Assembly: GCF_001642795.1 (NCBI RefSeq)
Contig: NZ_LKEH01000035.1
Span: 130,579-164,709, forward strand
DNA from: Pseudomonas viridiflava
GTDB lineage: Bacteria > Pseudomonadota > Gammaproteobacteria > Pseudomonadales > Pseudomonadaceae
DNA: 34,131 nt
Reading direction: 5' to 3'
Shown: piece after piece, positions 1 through 7,494 of the stretch
Numbering within the stretch: the first letter of the stretch is position 1
Layout: every line of letters begins with the position of its first letter
Position numbers and translations under genes: made by a program
The notes under the pieces: generated by a model
What the model was told of the DNA's origin: nothing
Database searches by the model: none
What the model saw: the letters and a program-made list of their open reading frames with translations, nothing else

Positions 1-15
1 ACGCTCCGCATCACC

Positions 16-417
16 TCATGAACAACACCCGCCCGACGCCAGGTCCTTGAGGATCGGGCAGTCGGGGCGGTCGTTGCCCTGGCAGTGTTCCACCAGATCC
101 TGAAGCGTGTCGCGCAGACCGGCCAGTTCGTCGATCTTGCGGTTCAGCTCGACGATGTGCTGGCGGGCGAGGGCTTTGACGTCGGCGCTGGCGCGCTGGC
201 GGTCCTGCCACAAGGTCAGCAGCTTGCCGACTTCTTCCAGTGAAAACCCCAGATCCCGCGAGCGCTTGATGAAGGCCAGGGTGTGCAGGTCTTCCGGGCT
301 GTAAATCCGATAGCCGCTGTCGCTGCGATGCGCCGCCTGCAGCAGGCCGATGGATTCGTAATAACGGATCATCTTGGCGCTGAGGCCGCTTTTGCTTGCC
401 GCTTGGCCGATGTTCAT
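16..417 (-). CDS. cueR: Copper efflux regulator CueR (MerR family)
   Basis: 133-residue MerR-family activator that senses Cu(I) and switches on copper export genes. The N-terminal winged helix-turn-helix covers about residues 1-70 (MNIGQAA..., RYYESIGLL, GYRIYSPED), followed by the dimerisation helix and a metal-binding loop with Cys112 and Cys120. Ser77 is present; in E. coli CueR the same position is Ser and distinguishes monovalent-ion sensors from divalent ones. The C-terminus GGCCS adds a Cys pair. The reading frame is open further upstream, but the start at 417 gives the standard MerR N-terminus and overlaps the copA stop codon as ATGA, which implies translational coupling. Being the second gene of a copA-cueR unit, it is probably autoregulated from the copA promoter. 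Very secure assignment. Confidence 0.96.
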   Translation of the reverse strand: MNIGQAASKSGLSAKMIRYYESIGLLQAAHRSDSGYRIYSPEDLHTLAFIKRSRDLGFSLEEVGKLLTLWQDRQRASADVKALARQHIVELNRKIDELAGLRDTLQDLVEHCQGNDRPDCPILKDLASGGCCS

Positions 418-2612
418 GGCGTGTCTCCCGGGTCTTTGGGTTTCCAGGTCTTGAGCAGCAGGGCATTGCTCACCACGCTCACGCTGGACAACGCCATGGC
501 CGCCCCGGCGAGCACCGGGTTGAGATAGCCGAACGCTGCCAGGGGAATACCGATCAGGTTGTAGACAAAGGCCCAAAACAGGTTCTGTCGGATCTTGGCG
601 TAGGTGCGGCGGCTGATGTCCAGCGCAGCAGGCACAAGACGGGGGTCGCCGCGCATCAACGTGATACCTGCGGCCTGCATGGCGACGTCGGTGCCGCTGC
701 CCATCGCAATGCCGATATCGGCGGCGGCCAGCGCGGGCGCATCGTTGATGCCGTCACCGACCATCGCCACCACGTTATGGCTTTTCAACTGCATAACGGT
801 TGCCGATTTGTCGGCAGGCAGGACTTCGGCGTGGACGTCGTGAATGCCCAGCGCTTTGGCGACCACCTGGGCGCTGCCGCGATTGTCGCCCGTCAGCAGG
901 TGGCTGGTGATGCCGCGGGCATTGAGCTCACGCACGGCCTCGTCCGTGCCCGGCTTGAGCGAGTCCCCGAATGCAAACAGGCCGATGACGTGCGGATCGG
1001 GCGCCCGTTCGATCAGCCAGGACAGCGTCCGCCCTTCAGCCTCCCAGATGCGCGCCGATTCCGCCAGATCGCCCATCGGCAGGCCGCTTTCCTCCAGCAG
1101 ACGTCGATTGCCCAGCACCAGTTCGTGGCCCTGCACCGTGCCTGCGATGCCCCGTCCGCTCAGTGCATGACTGTTCTCGATCTCGTCCAGCTTCAACTGC
1201 CATTCGTGACAGACATCCAGTACCGCTTTGGCCAAGGGATGCTCGCTGCCACGCTGCAAGGCACCCGCCCGTTGCAGCAACTGTTCCTCATTGCCTTCCA
1301 GCGCAATCATGTTGGTGATCCGGGGCGTACCGGAGGTCAGCGTACCGGTCTTGTCGAAGACCACGGCCGTGACCTCGTGGGCACGCTCCAGCGCCTCGGC
1401 GTCCTTGATCAGAATGCCGTGGCGCGCCGCGACACCGGTGCCCGCCATGATCGCGGTCGGTGTTGCCAGACCCAGCGCACAGGGGCAGGCGATCACCAGC
1501 ACGGTGACCGCATTGATCAAGGCCACTTCCAGCGAAGCATCCGCCAACAGCCAGCCTGCGAGGGTGATAAAGGCGATCAGCAGCACGACCGGTACGAATA
1601 CCTGGCTGACCCGGTCCACCAGCCGCTGAATCGGTGCCTTGCCGGTCTGGGCGTCTTCGACCAGACGAATGATGCGCGCCAGAACCGTTTCCGAGCCCAG
1701 CGCCGTGGTCCTGACCAGCAACCGACCTTCGGCATTGATGGCCCCGCCAGTAACCCGGTCGCCGGGCTCTTTGGCCACTGGCAGGCTTTCGCCAGTGATC
1801 AGGGCTTCGTCAGCGTGGCTGTGGCCTTCGATGACATCGCCATCCACCGGGAAACGCTCTCCCGGTTTGACCAGCACCCGGTCGCCCAATTGCAGCTCGC
1901 TGATGGCGACCTCCTGCTCGATGCCGTCCACTACCCGCAAGGCCCGGTCCGGTCGCAGAGCTTCAAGGGCACGAATCGCGCTGGCGGTCTGGCGTTTGGC
2001 GCGGCTCTCCAGGTACTTGCCCAGCAGCACCAGCGCGATGACCACGGCCGAGGCTTCGAAATACAGGTGCGGCGCGGTGCCCGGCGCAGCGGTCAGCCAT
2101 TGATAGAGGCTCAGGCCGTAACCTGCGCTGGTGCCAATGGCGACCAGCAAATCCATGTTGCCTGCGCCCGACCTGACGGCTTTCCAGGCGGCCACGTAAA
2201 AGCGCGCACCGAGAATGAACTGCACCGGTGTGGCCAGTGCAGCCTGCGCCCAGGCGGGCAGCATCCAGTGCACGCCCAGCGGCGACAGCAGCATTGGCAC
2301 GACCAATGGCACTGCGAGCAGAATCGCCAGCAGCAACGCCCGGCGTTCGCGATGCAGCGTGTCAGCCTTGCGGTCGGCTTCGACGCGCTCGTCCTGCAAC
2401 AGAGTCGCGCTGTAGCCGGCGTGGCTGACTGCGTTGATGAGGGTTTGTGGATCGGTCTGGGGCTGGACCTGCACGTGGGCGCGTTCGTTGGCCAGGTTGA
2501 CCGTCACGCTGTTGACCCCCGGCACCTTGGCCAGGGCACGCTCGACCCGACCTGCGCAACTGGCGCAGGTCATGCCGCTGATGGGCAGGTCGAAGGTGAG
2601 GGTGTCTTGCAT
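414..2612 (-). CDS. copA: Cu(I)-exporting P1B-type ATPase CopA
   Basis: 732-residue inner-membrane ATPase that pumps Cu(I) out of the cytoplasm. It has a single N-terminal heavy-metal-associated domain with GMTCASC (Cys16, Cys19), an intramembrane CPC transport motif (376-378), an actuator TGES motif near 273, the phosphorylation motif DKTGT (420-424), SEHPL (456-460), TGDN (574-577) and the hinge GDGIND (619-624). Eight membrane helices are expected for the family. The frame extends 16 codons upstream, but the start at 2612 is chosen because AGGGAG lies just before it and MQDTLTFDL begins the metal-binding domain. It overlaps cueR by 4 bp, and a CueR-type promoter lies immediately upstream. 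Length and motifs are those of an intact enzyme. Confidence 0.96.
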   Translation of the reverse strand: MQDTLTFDLPISGMTCASCAGRVERALAKVPGVNSVTVNLANERAHVQVQPQTDPQTLINAVSHAGYSATLLQDERVEADRKADTLHRERRALLLAILLAVPLVVPMLLSPLGVHWMLPAWAQAALATPVQFILGARFYVAAWKAVRSGAGNMDLLVAIGTSAGYGLSLYQWLTAAPGTAPHLYFEASAVVIALVLLGKYLESRAKRQTASAIRALEALRPDRALRVVDGIEQEVAISELQLGDRVLVKPGERFPVDGDVIEGHSHADEALITGESLPVAKEPGDRVTGGAINAEGRLLVRTTALGSETVLARIIRLVEDAQTGKAPIQRLVDRVSQVFVPVVLLIAFITLAGWLLADASLEVALINAVTVLVIACPCALGLATPTAIMAGTGVAARHGILIKDAEALERAHEVTAVVFDKTGTLTSGTPRITNMIALEGNEEQLLQRAGALQRGSEHPLAKAVLDVCHEWQLKLDEIENSHALSGRGIAGTVQGHELVLGNRRLLEESGLPMGDLAESARIWEAEGRTLSWLIERAPDPHVIGLFAFGDSLKPGTDEAVRELNARGITSHLLTGDNRGSAQVVAKALGIHDVHAEVLPADKSATVMQLKSHNVVAMVGDGINDAPALAAADIGIAMGSGTDVAMQAAGITLMRGDPRLVPAALDISRRTYAKIRQNLFWAFVYNLIGIPLAAFGYLNPVLAGAAMALSSVSVVSNALLLKTWKPKDPGDTP

Positions 2613-2643
2613 CTTTTTCACTCCCTGAGGCTGTGTGCCTGCA

Positions 2644-2674
2644 AGGATCAACCTTGCCACATGGGCAAGGTCAA
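2644..2674 (-). promoter_or_regulatory. CueR-type promoter of copA-cueR
   Basis: On the minus strand a -35 TTGACC (2674-2669) and a -10-like GATCCT (2649-2644) are separated by 19 bp, the overlong spacing typical of MerR-family promoters. Centred in the spacer is a 21-bp dyad at 2651-2671 with arms ACCTTGCC / GGCAAGGT. The arrangement is that of known copA promoters under CueR control. It sits 32-62 bp upstream of the copA start. Confidence 0.9.
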
Positions 2675-2681
2675 GCGCGAA

Positions 2682-3062
2682 TCAATAGTTGAGGTCGGCT
2701 TTCTTGAGGTACATGCCTTTGAGGCTGGTCGCGATGCGGTACTTGAGGATGTCCCCGGCGTGCATCTGGATAGTGGTGTTGGTCGGCGCTTCCAATCCCG
2801 GTTCACAGCCCACGATCTTGCCGGGCAGCGTACGCAGGCGCACAGACACCGGGCCGGCCGGCAGGTTGAAAGACACCGAATCTTCCTGGAACAGTCGCCC
2901 GGCCAGTTGATCCTGAATGTAGATACCGATCTCACAGGAGGTCGCCACTTCCAGACGCTCCCGCGAGATGATCAGAATGCCGTAATCCTGGGCGGCCTGA
3001 ACGGCGGGTGCGGCGGCGACCAGACCGAGAATGCTGAAGAGGCTGACTGCTGACCAGCGCAT
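2682..3062 (-). CDS. Small secreted protein next to copper genes, function unknown
   Basis: 126 residues with a clear signal peptide (MRW, hydrophobic stretch 5-19, likely cleavage after VQA at 23), giving a mature periplasmic protein of about 103 residues. Two cysteines remain in the mature part (Cys43 and Cys86) and could form a disulfide. The body looks all-beta: a strand pattern around IGIYIQDQLAGRLF and FNLPAGPVSVRLR resembles small PEGA/DUF2846-like beta-sandwich proteins, but this is a weak impression. There is no Met-rich or His-rich copper motif. The start at 3062 is preceded by AGGAG at normal spacing; the longer open frame to 3167 would destroy the signal peptide. It lies between copA (same strand, about 70 bp downstream) and the divergent chaperone, so a copper link rests on position only. 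Confidence 0.78.
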   Translation of the reverse strand: MRWSAVSLFSILGLVAAAPAVQAAQDYGILIISRERLEVATSCEIGIYIQDQLAGRLFQEDSVSFNLPAGPVSVRLRTLPGKIVGCEPGLEAPTNTTIQMHAGDILKYRIATSLKGMYLKKADLNY

Positions 3063-3146
3063 TGCTGATACTCCTGATGTAAACGTCGATGATGGAGCTT
3101 GGCTCACGGCAACGCCGAACGCCAGCCCGGCAGACAATACAAAAAC

Positions 3147-3177
3147 TTGACCTTGCCACGATGACAAGGTTGAAGAT
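3147..3177 (+). promoter_or_regulatory. Second CueR-type promoter, driving the copper chaperone
   Basis: Plus-strand -35 TTGACC (3147-3152), 19-bp spacer, -10-like GAAGAT (3172-3177). The 21-bp dyad at 3150-3170 (ACCTTG...CAAGGT) has the same geometry and the same outer half-sites as the copA operator at 2651-2671. It faces the chaperone gene, whose ribosome-binding site starts about 20 bp past the -10. The divergent secreted-protein gene begins 85 bp away, so the site could also influence it. Confidence 0.88.
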
Positions 3178-3207
3178 GCCTGTCATTCACTCTCAGAGGA
3201 GCATCAC

Positions 3208-3405
3208 ATACAATTGTTCACTGTCCAGGGCATGACCTGCGGGCACTGTGTACGGGCTGTCACCCAGGCCATCAAGCATGACGATCCGACCGCCGAGGTA
3301 CAGGTCGAGCTGGCCAGCAAAGAGGTCAAGGTAGAGAGCACGTTGAGTGCCGAACACATCATCAGGCTGATGGGTGAAGAGGGTTATCAGGCGCAACTGG
3401 CCTGA
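3208..3405 (+). CDS. copZ: CopZ-like copper chaperone with a non-ATG start
   Basis: Heavy-metal-associated domain protein of about 63-65 residues. It carries GMTCGHC (the Cu(I)-binding CxxC), a conserved C-terminal EEGY, and the length of a free-standing metallochaperone that hands Cu(I) to CopA in the cytoplasm. There is no in-frame ATG before the domain. The two possible starts are ATA at 3208, spaced 6 nt from AGAGGAG (3195-3201), and TTG at 3214, spaced 12 nt. Related Pseudomonas proteins, as I remember them, begin Met-Gln-(hydrophobic)-Phe, which lines up with ATA-CAA-TTG-TTC and suggests that an ATG has changed to ATA. I give the ATA coordinate for this reason; the alternative is 3214-3405. 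It sits directly behind its own CueR-type promoter, and the domain itself is intact. Confidence 0.8.
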   Translation: MQLFTVQGMTCGHCVRAVTQAIKHDDPTAEVQVELASKEVKVESTLSAEHIIRLMGEEGYQAQLA

Positions 3406-3753
3406 CCCTTGTCACTGGAATGTACGTACATCTGCTTCTGCCCGGAGGGCGTGGGAGCTCTCGGAGGTTACGACGGCAGCGATGGGCTGCGCAGCGTCCC
3501 CGGATTGCATCTGACGCATCGCGTGTGTCCGTTCTGCTGCCGGTTCCCGGCAGATCGCCAGCAGCCGCCTCCTACAGTCTGGTGTTTGCTTCTCGACAGC
3601 GCGATGTCGAAGATGCAGTAACACGGTTTGCTCGAACCAACAGATGTGAGCAGTAACGAGCAGAAAAATCTTGAATTAATTTGCCCGCATTCCATCCTCT
3701 GCAGGGTAAGCCGGTTAAACTAATCGGCTGCTCTGCATCGCTATGGAAGCCCG
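3406..3753. other. Intergenic stretch with a degenerate repeat
   Basis: 348 bp between the chaperone and the exporter. No convincing gene is seen; short open frames on both strands lack family resemblance or ribosome-binding sites. The right half holds a degenerate copy of the repeat also found at 21082-21142 (see 3554-3613). The last 100 bp are richer in A and T and should contain the exporter promoter, though no clear -35/-10 pair stands out. Confidence 0.6.
3554..3613 (-). repeat. Dispersed repeat copy A (minus orientation)
   Basis: Read on the minus strand, this 60-bp segment matches 21082-21142 on the plus strand at about 51 of 61 aligned positions by hand count. The shared core includes GCGCTGTCG and AGCAAACACC followed by GGAGGCGGCT. 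The 21-kb copy runs straight into a large palindromic element; here only one degenerate arm is left. Confidence 0.7.
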
Positions 3754-4950
3754 ATGAATTTACGCACAATCCTGATACTTGGCGCACTGAGCGCTTTTGG
3801 CCCGTTGGCCATCGACTTCTATCTGCCTGGCTTCCCGGCCATGGCGTCGTACTTCGCCACTGATGAAAAACACGTCCAATTGACCCTGGCAGCGTATTTC
3901 CTCGGCCTGTCGCTGGGTCAACTGGCCTACGGGCCGGTGGCCGACCGTTTCGGGCGGCGCATTCCCATGCTGGTGGGCGTCAGCCTGTTCACGCTGGCCT
4001 CGGTGGCCTGTGCCTTCGCGCCAAGCCTTGAATGGCTGATTGCTGCCCGCTTCGTGCAGGCGCTGGGCGGCTGCGCGGGGATGGTGTTGTCGCGGGCGAT
4101 CGTCAGCGACAAGTGCAATGCCGTCGAATCGGCCAAGGTGTTTTCGCAACTGATGCTGGTCATGGGCCTGGCACCGATTCTGGCGCCGATGCTCGGCGGG
4201 ATACTGGTCAATGCCTTTGGCTGGCAGTCGATCTTCGTTAGCCTGACACTCTTCAGTGCGTTGTGCCTGACGGCCGTTGCGCTGGGTCTACCGGAAAGCA
4301 TGCCTGCCACCACGCCCCGCCAGCCGCTGCGTGGCGCCTTGCGGCAATACGGACGGCTGCTGACCGACCGGGTCTTCATTGGTCATGCGCTCACGGGCGG
4401 CATCGCCATGGCGGGCATGTTCGCTTATGTGGCCGGTTCGCCATTCGTGTTCATCAAGCTGTACGGAGTTCCGGCCGAGCACTACGGCTGGCTGTTCGGG
4501 ATGAACGCGGCGGGATTTATTGCGGTTGCACAGATCAACGCACGCATTTTGCGCAAGACCGGCCCGGCGTTCCTGCTGACACGCACGGTATGGATCTATC
4601 TGGCTGCAGGTCTGGTGCTGCTCGGTATTACCGGGTTGCGCACCGAGGCGCTCTGGCCGCTGCTGGTGCCGTTGTTCATCTGTGTCGCGAGTCTGGGCTG
4701 CATCATTCCCAATGCTTCGGCCTGTGCCATGAACGGCCAGTGGGCGCGGGCGGGCAGTGCATCGGCCTTGCTGGGTTGTCTGCAGTTCAGTGTGGCGGCG
4801 GCTGCCGCGAGTCTGGTGGGGGTGCTGCATGACGGCACTTCGACGCCGATGGCGCTGGTCATCAGCTTGTGCGGCGTGCTGTCGGTTGGCGCTTCGGTGT
4901 ACACGCGTCGCTTGCAGGCCAGGCGTGACGCGCAGGTCGCGTCAGCCTGA
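3754..4950 (+). CDS. Bcr/CflA-family MFS drug exporter
   Basis: 398-residue inner-membrane major-facilitator protein, the usual size for the Bcr/CflA multidrug group, which exports drugs in exchange for protons. The start of the protein (APLAIDFYLPGFP-like: FGPLAIDFYLPGFPAM, residues 15-30) is a hallmark of this group, as is the loop-2/3 motif GPVADRFGRR (60-69). A further group feature is GGCAGMVLSRAIVSD near residue 110. About twelve hydrophobic segments are evenly spaced. GGAAG lies 4 nt before the ATG. It stands alone: the upstream gap is 348 bp and the gene to the right is convergent. The substrate cannot be read from the sequence. Confidence 0.92.
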   Translation: MNLRTILILGALSAFGPLAIDFYLPGFPAMASYFATDEKHVQLTLAAYFLGLSLGQLAYGPVADRFGRRIPMLVGVSLFTLASVACAFAPSLEWLIAARFVQALGGCAGMVLSRAIVSDKCNAVESAKVFSQLMLVMGLAPILAPMLGGILVNAFGWQSIFVSLTLFSALCLTAVALGLPESMPATTPRQPLRGALRQYGRLLTDRVFIGHALTGGIAMAGMFAYVAGSPFVFIKLYGVPAEHYGWLFGMNAAGFIAVAQINARILRKTGPAFLLTRTVWIYLAAGLVLLGITGLRTEALWPLLVPLFICVASLGCIIPNASACAMNGQWARAGSASALLGCLQFSVAAAAASLVGVLHDGTSTPMALVISLCGVLSVGASVYTRRLQARRDAQVASA

Positions 4951-4958
4951 TCAAGTAA

Positions 4959-4993
4959 GGCGTTGTGTCTGTCGCGATGACTGACACAACGCC
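4959..4993. terminator. Bidirectional hairpin between convergent genes
   Basis: GGCGTTGTGTC (4959-4969) pairs perfectly with GACACAACGCC (4983-4993). Inside, a T-T mismatch is followed by GTC/GAC pairing around a GCGAT loop. There is no U-tract on either side, so strict intrinsic termination is unproven, but the position between two convergent stop codons fits transcript-end protection or termination for both. Confidence 0.75.
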
Positions 4994-5006
4994 GAACGCT
5001 GTTGCT

Positions 5007-6020
5007 TCAGAACCCTTCCAGCACGATCTTGCCCTTGGCCTTGCCGCTTTCCAGCAGTTCGTGGGCGCGACGCAGGTTTTCAGCATTGATGGTGCCGAAG
5101 TGTTCGCCGAACGTGGTCTTCAGCGTCCCGGCATCCACCAGTTCCGCCACGCGATTGAGCAGGTTGTGCTGCTCGATGATGTCGTCGGTTTCGAACATCG
5201 AACGGGTGTACATGAACTCCCAGTGCAGCGACAGGCTCTTGCGCTTGAGCTTGGAGACATCCAGCGCCTTGGGATCGTCGATCAGGCCCAGCTTGCCCTG
5301 CGGCTGGAGCGCTTCGACCAGTTGATCAAGGTGCTGTTCGGTCTGGGTCAGGCTGGCGACGTGCGTGACAGCCTGGATGCCGACGCGCTTGAGCTCTTCG
5401 CTCAGCGGCTTGCTGTGATCCAGCACTTCATGGGCACCCAGCTCACGCACCCAGCTTTCGGTCTCGGCGCGTGACGCGGTGCCGATGACTTTCAGCGCGG
5501 TCAACTGCCGCGCCAGCTGAGTCAGGATCGAACCCACACCACCCGCTGCGCCGACGATCAGCAGACTCTGCCCGCTTTCGCCCTTGCCCTGCACGATTTG
5601 CAGGCGCTCGAACAGTAGCTCCCAAGCGGTGATGGCCGTGAGCGGCAGGGCCGCGGCGTGAGCAAAGCTCAGCGATTTTGGCATGTGGCCAACGATGCGC
5701 TCATCCACCACGTGCAGCTCGCTGTTGGCGCCTGGACGGATCAACGAGCCTGCGTAGTAAACCTTGTCGCCCGGCTGGAACAGCGTGACATCGCTGCCGA
5801 CGGCCTTGACCACACCGGCGACGTCCCAGCCCAGCACTTTGGCCTCTCCGTTCTCGGGCGAGACGTTCTGGCGGATCTTGGTGTCCACCGGATTGACTGA
5901 GATTGCCTTGACCTCGACCAACAGATCTCGCGCACCGGCAACCGGCTCGGGCAGTTCGATGTTCTGCAGGGAATCAGGGTTGCTGACAGGCAGCGACTGG
6001 TAATAAGCGACAGCTTTCAT
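5007..6020 (-). CDS. Zinc-independent MDR oxidoreductase (quinone reductase-like)
   Basis: 337-residue medium-chain dehydrogenase/reductase, cytosolic and probably NADPH-dependent. The N-terminal GroES-like domain contains VEVKAISVNPVDTKIR and GWDVAGVV; the Rossmann domain has the nucleotide-binding GAAGGVGSI near residue 157. Annotation pipelines often name this family zinc-binding alcohol dehydrogenase, yet the protein contains no cysteine at all, so it lacks the usual zinc ligands and is better seen as a quinone/enone reductase. The length is normal. A LysR-type regulator is divergently transcribed 113 bp away, the common layout for a regulator controlling its neighbour. The substrate is unknown. 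Confidence 0.88.
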   Translation of the reverse strand: MKAVAYYQSLPVSNPDSLQNIELPEPVAGARDLLVEVKAISVNPVDTKIRQNVSPENGEAKVLGWDVAGVVKAVGSDVTLFQPGDKVYYAGSLIRPGANSELHVVDERIVGHMPKSLSFAHAAALPLTAITAWELLFERLQIVQGKGESGQSLLIVGAAGGVGSILTQLARQLTALKVIGTASRAETESWVRELGAHEVLDHSKPLSEELKRVGIQAVTHVASLTQTEQHLDQLVEALQPQGKLGLIDDPKALDVSKLKRKSLSLHWEFMYTRSMFETDDIIEQHNLLNRVAELVDAGTLKTTFGEHFGTINAENLRRAHELLESGKAKGKIVLEGF

Positions 6021-6103
6021 GACGGGTCCTCGGTTGAGAAAGTGATGAATGGATCATTGGCTATTTCCCGGAAAGATAAAACCCGCTACAACGGCAGGCT
6101 CTT

Positions 6104-6118
6104 TCAATATATTTTTGA
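6104..6118. promoter_or_regulatory. Candidate LysR operator in the divergent region
   Basis: TCAA-N7-TTGA (arms 6104-6107 and 6115-6118) in an AT-rich stretch just upstream of the regulator start and facing the oxidoreductase. The dyad is of LysR-box type but short. It could serve both divergent promoters. Confidence 0.4.
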
Positions 6119-6133
6119 TAATAAGGCGCTTTA

Positions 6134-7039
6134 ATGCTGCGTTTCGATGACTTGCAATTGTTCGTTCGGGCCGCTGATCTGGGCAGCCTGTCTGCGGCGG
6201 CGCGGGTCATGGACATGTCGGCGGCCGTGGCCAGTGCGGCGCTCAAGCGGGTCGAGCAGCAGGTGGGCGCTCGCCTGTTGGCGCGCTCGACCCGCAGTCT
6301 GCGCCTTACGGCAGAAGGTGAGGGCTTCCTCGAATATGCCCGTGCTGCGCTGGGCAGCCTTGAGGAAGGGCAGCGTTTGCTGGCCAGTAGTCAGGATCGC
6401 TGTGAAGGCGTTTTGCAGCTCTCGGCGCCTTCGGACCTTGGGCGTAATGTGCTGTTGCCCTGGCTGGATGCGTTTCAGCAGCAACATCCACAACTGACCG
6501 TGCGGCTGCTACTGGGAGACCGTATTGCCGATCTGTTTCGCCAGCCCGTGGATGTGGCCCTGCGTTATGGCGAGCCGGAAGATTCGACGCTGGTCGCATT
6601 GTCCGTGCTGCCAGGTAACCGACGCGTTCTGTGCGCGGCTCCCGATTACCTGAAGCGTCATGGCCAGCCGCAACACATCGAACAACTGGCCCAGCACAAC
6701 TGCCTGCTGTACATGCTCGGCGATCGGGTTCATGACCGATGGACCTTCGAGGACGGCAAGCGGGAAATAAGCCTGACGGTGAAGGGCAATCGGTTCAGCG
6801 ACGACGCTGATGTGGTGCGTCGCTGGGCGGTGGCCGGGGAGGGTGTGGCGTACAAGTCCTGGCTGGACGTCGCCGCCGACGTCAGGGCCGGGCGCCTGCA
6901 GGTAGTAATGCCGCATTTATTGGGCGAACTGGCGCCCTTGAATCTGTTGTGCGCGCATCGCGCGCAACTGAGCAAACCGGTCAATCTGCTTCTGGAAATG
7001 CTTCGTACGCGGTGCAGGCAACATGCTGTAAGCCAATAA
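6134..7039 (+). CDS. LysR-family transcriptional regulator
   Basis: 301-residue LysR regulator. The N-terminal helix-turn-helix is at about residues 1-60 (FDDLQLFVRAADLGSLSAAA ... VEQQVGARLLARSTRSLRLT), and the substrate-binding co-inducer domain runs from about 90 to 295, including DVALRYGEPEDSTLVA, a phrase typical of the large group that regulates neighbouring oxidoreductases. The start at 6134 has AAGG 8 nt upstream. It is divergent from the Cys-free MDR oxidoreductase, which is therefore the best candidate target. The inducer is unknown. Confidence 0.92.
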   Translation: MLRFDDLQLFVRAADLGSLSAAARVMDMSAAVASAALKRVEQQVGARLLARSTRSLRLTAEGEGFLEYARAALGSLEEGQRLLASSQDRCEGVLQLSAPSDLGRNVLLPWLDAFQQQHPQLTVRLLLGDRIADLFRQPVDVALRYGEPEDSTLVALSVLPGNRRVLCAAPDYLKRHGQPQHIEQLAQHNCLLYMLGDRVHDRWTFEDGKREISLTVKGNRFSDDADVVRRWAVAGEGVAYKSWLDVAADVRAGRLQVVMPHLLGELAPLNLLCAHRAQLSKPVNLLLEMLRTRCRQHAVSQ

Positions 7040-7127
7040 GAACTGTTCAGGGTTTATAGGGCTACAAAGGTAGAAGAATAAGCCTACGGAAGTTTCGGAA
7101 AATATAATGTTTAAATGCAGTCCCACT

Positions 7128-7157
7128 ATGCAAAGTTCTTTTGCTTTCTGCATTTTT
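7128..7157 (+). terminator. Weak intrinsic-type terminator after the LysR gene
   Basis: ATGCAAAG (from 7128) can pair with CTTT-C-TGCAT (to 7153), giving an imperfect AT-rich stem followed by TTTTT (7153-7157). It lies 89 bp after the regulator stop. The stem is poor, so this is tentative. Confidence 0.4.
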
Positions 7158-7406
7158 CAATTCGATGCCTATCGTCCCTATCTGCCGCTTTTTCGTCTGG
7201 ATCTTTGCCCGTATAAAATATGCCTGATCTCGCTGTATGCCTGAAGCCCTTGTATATGGCGGTCTTTCGGCAGCGTGCGGCTTTGTGTGAGGCCCGCAAT
7301 CGTGCAGGTAGGGTCGAGTGTAACTCTCCCGCACATGACTGCGGCCGGGACTACAAGTGTTTTAGTCAATCGGCTTATGGGGTGCAGAGTTTATACTTGT
7401 CATTTC

Positions 7407-7428
7407 AAGTTGGATGCGCGTTCAACTT
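7407..7428. promoter_or_regulatory. Candidate operator before the ArsR-like gene
   Basis: Inverted repeat AAGTTG-N10-CAACTT (7407-7412 / 7423-7428), about 67 bp upstream of the ArsR-like start codon. A dyad of this kind is expected for an autoregulating ArsR protein; binding is not shown. Confidence 0.35.
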
Positions 7429-7494
7429 TACTGAGGCGTGATTGCTGTCAATATGTCATCGCACTAGATGAATGTTTCAACAGGGAGTGAACAC

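Larger units (their letters stand above)
7040..7494. other. AT-richer intergenic stretch
   Basis: 455 bp, visibly richer in A and T than the neighbouring genes. It holds a weak terminator after the LysR gene and a short dyad ahead of the ArsR-like gene. Open frames of 60-90 codons exist on both strands, but none has a good ribosome-binding site or a recognisable product. No tRNA-like fold was seen by eye. Confidence 0.5.

Noticed and set aside
396..3053. An 885-codon open frame on the plus strand opposite copA
   Set aside because: It runs antisense to copA and the secreted-protein gene and has no recognisable domains. Its composition is that expected from GC-rich codon bias; copA motifs on the other strand are unambiguous.
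3468..3695. Short minus-strand open frame sharing a peptide (ALSRSKH) with one near 21.1 kb
   Set aside because: The shared peptide comes from the dispersed repeat being read in the same frame in both places, not from a conserved protein.
7468..7494. Nine extra N-terminal residues on the ArsR-like protein from ATG 7468
   Set aside because: A good ribosome-binding site (AGGGAG) lies inside this stretch and belongs to the ATG at 7495.
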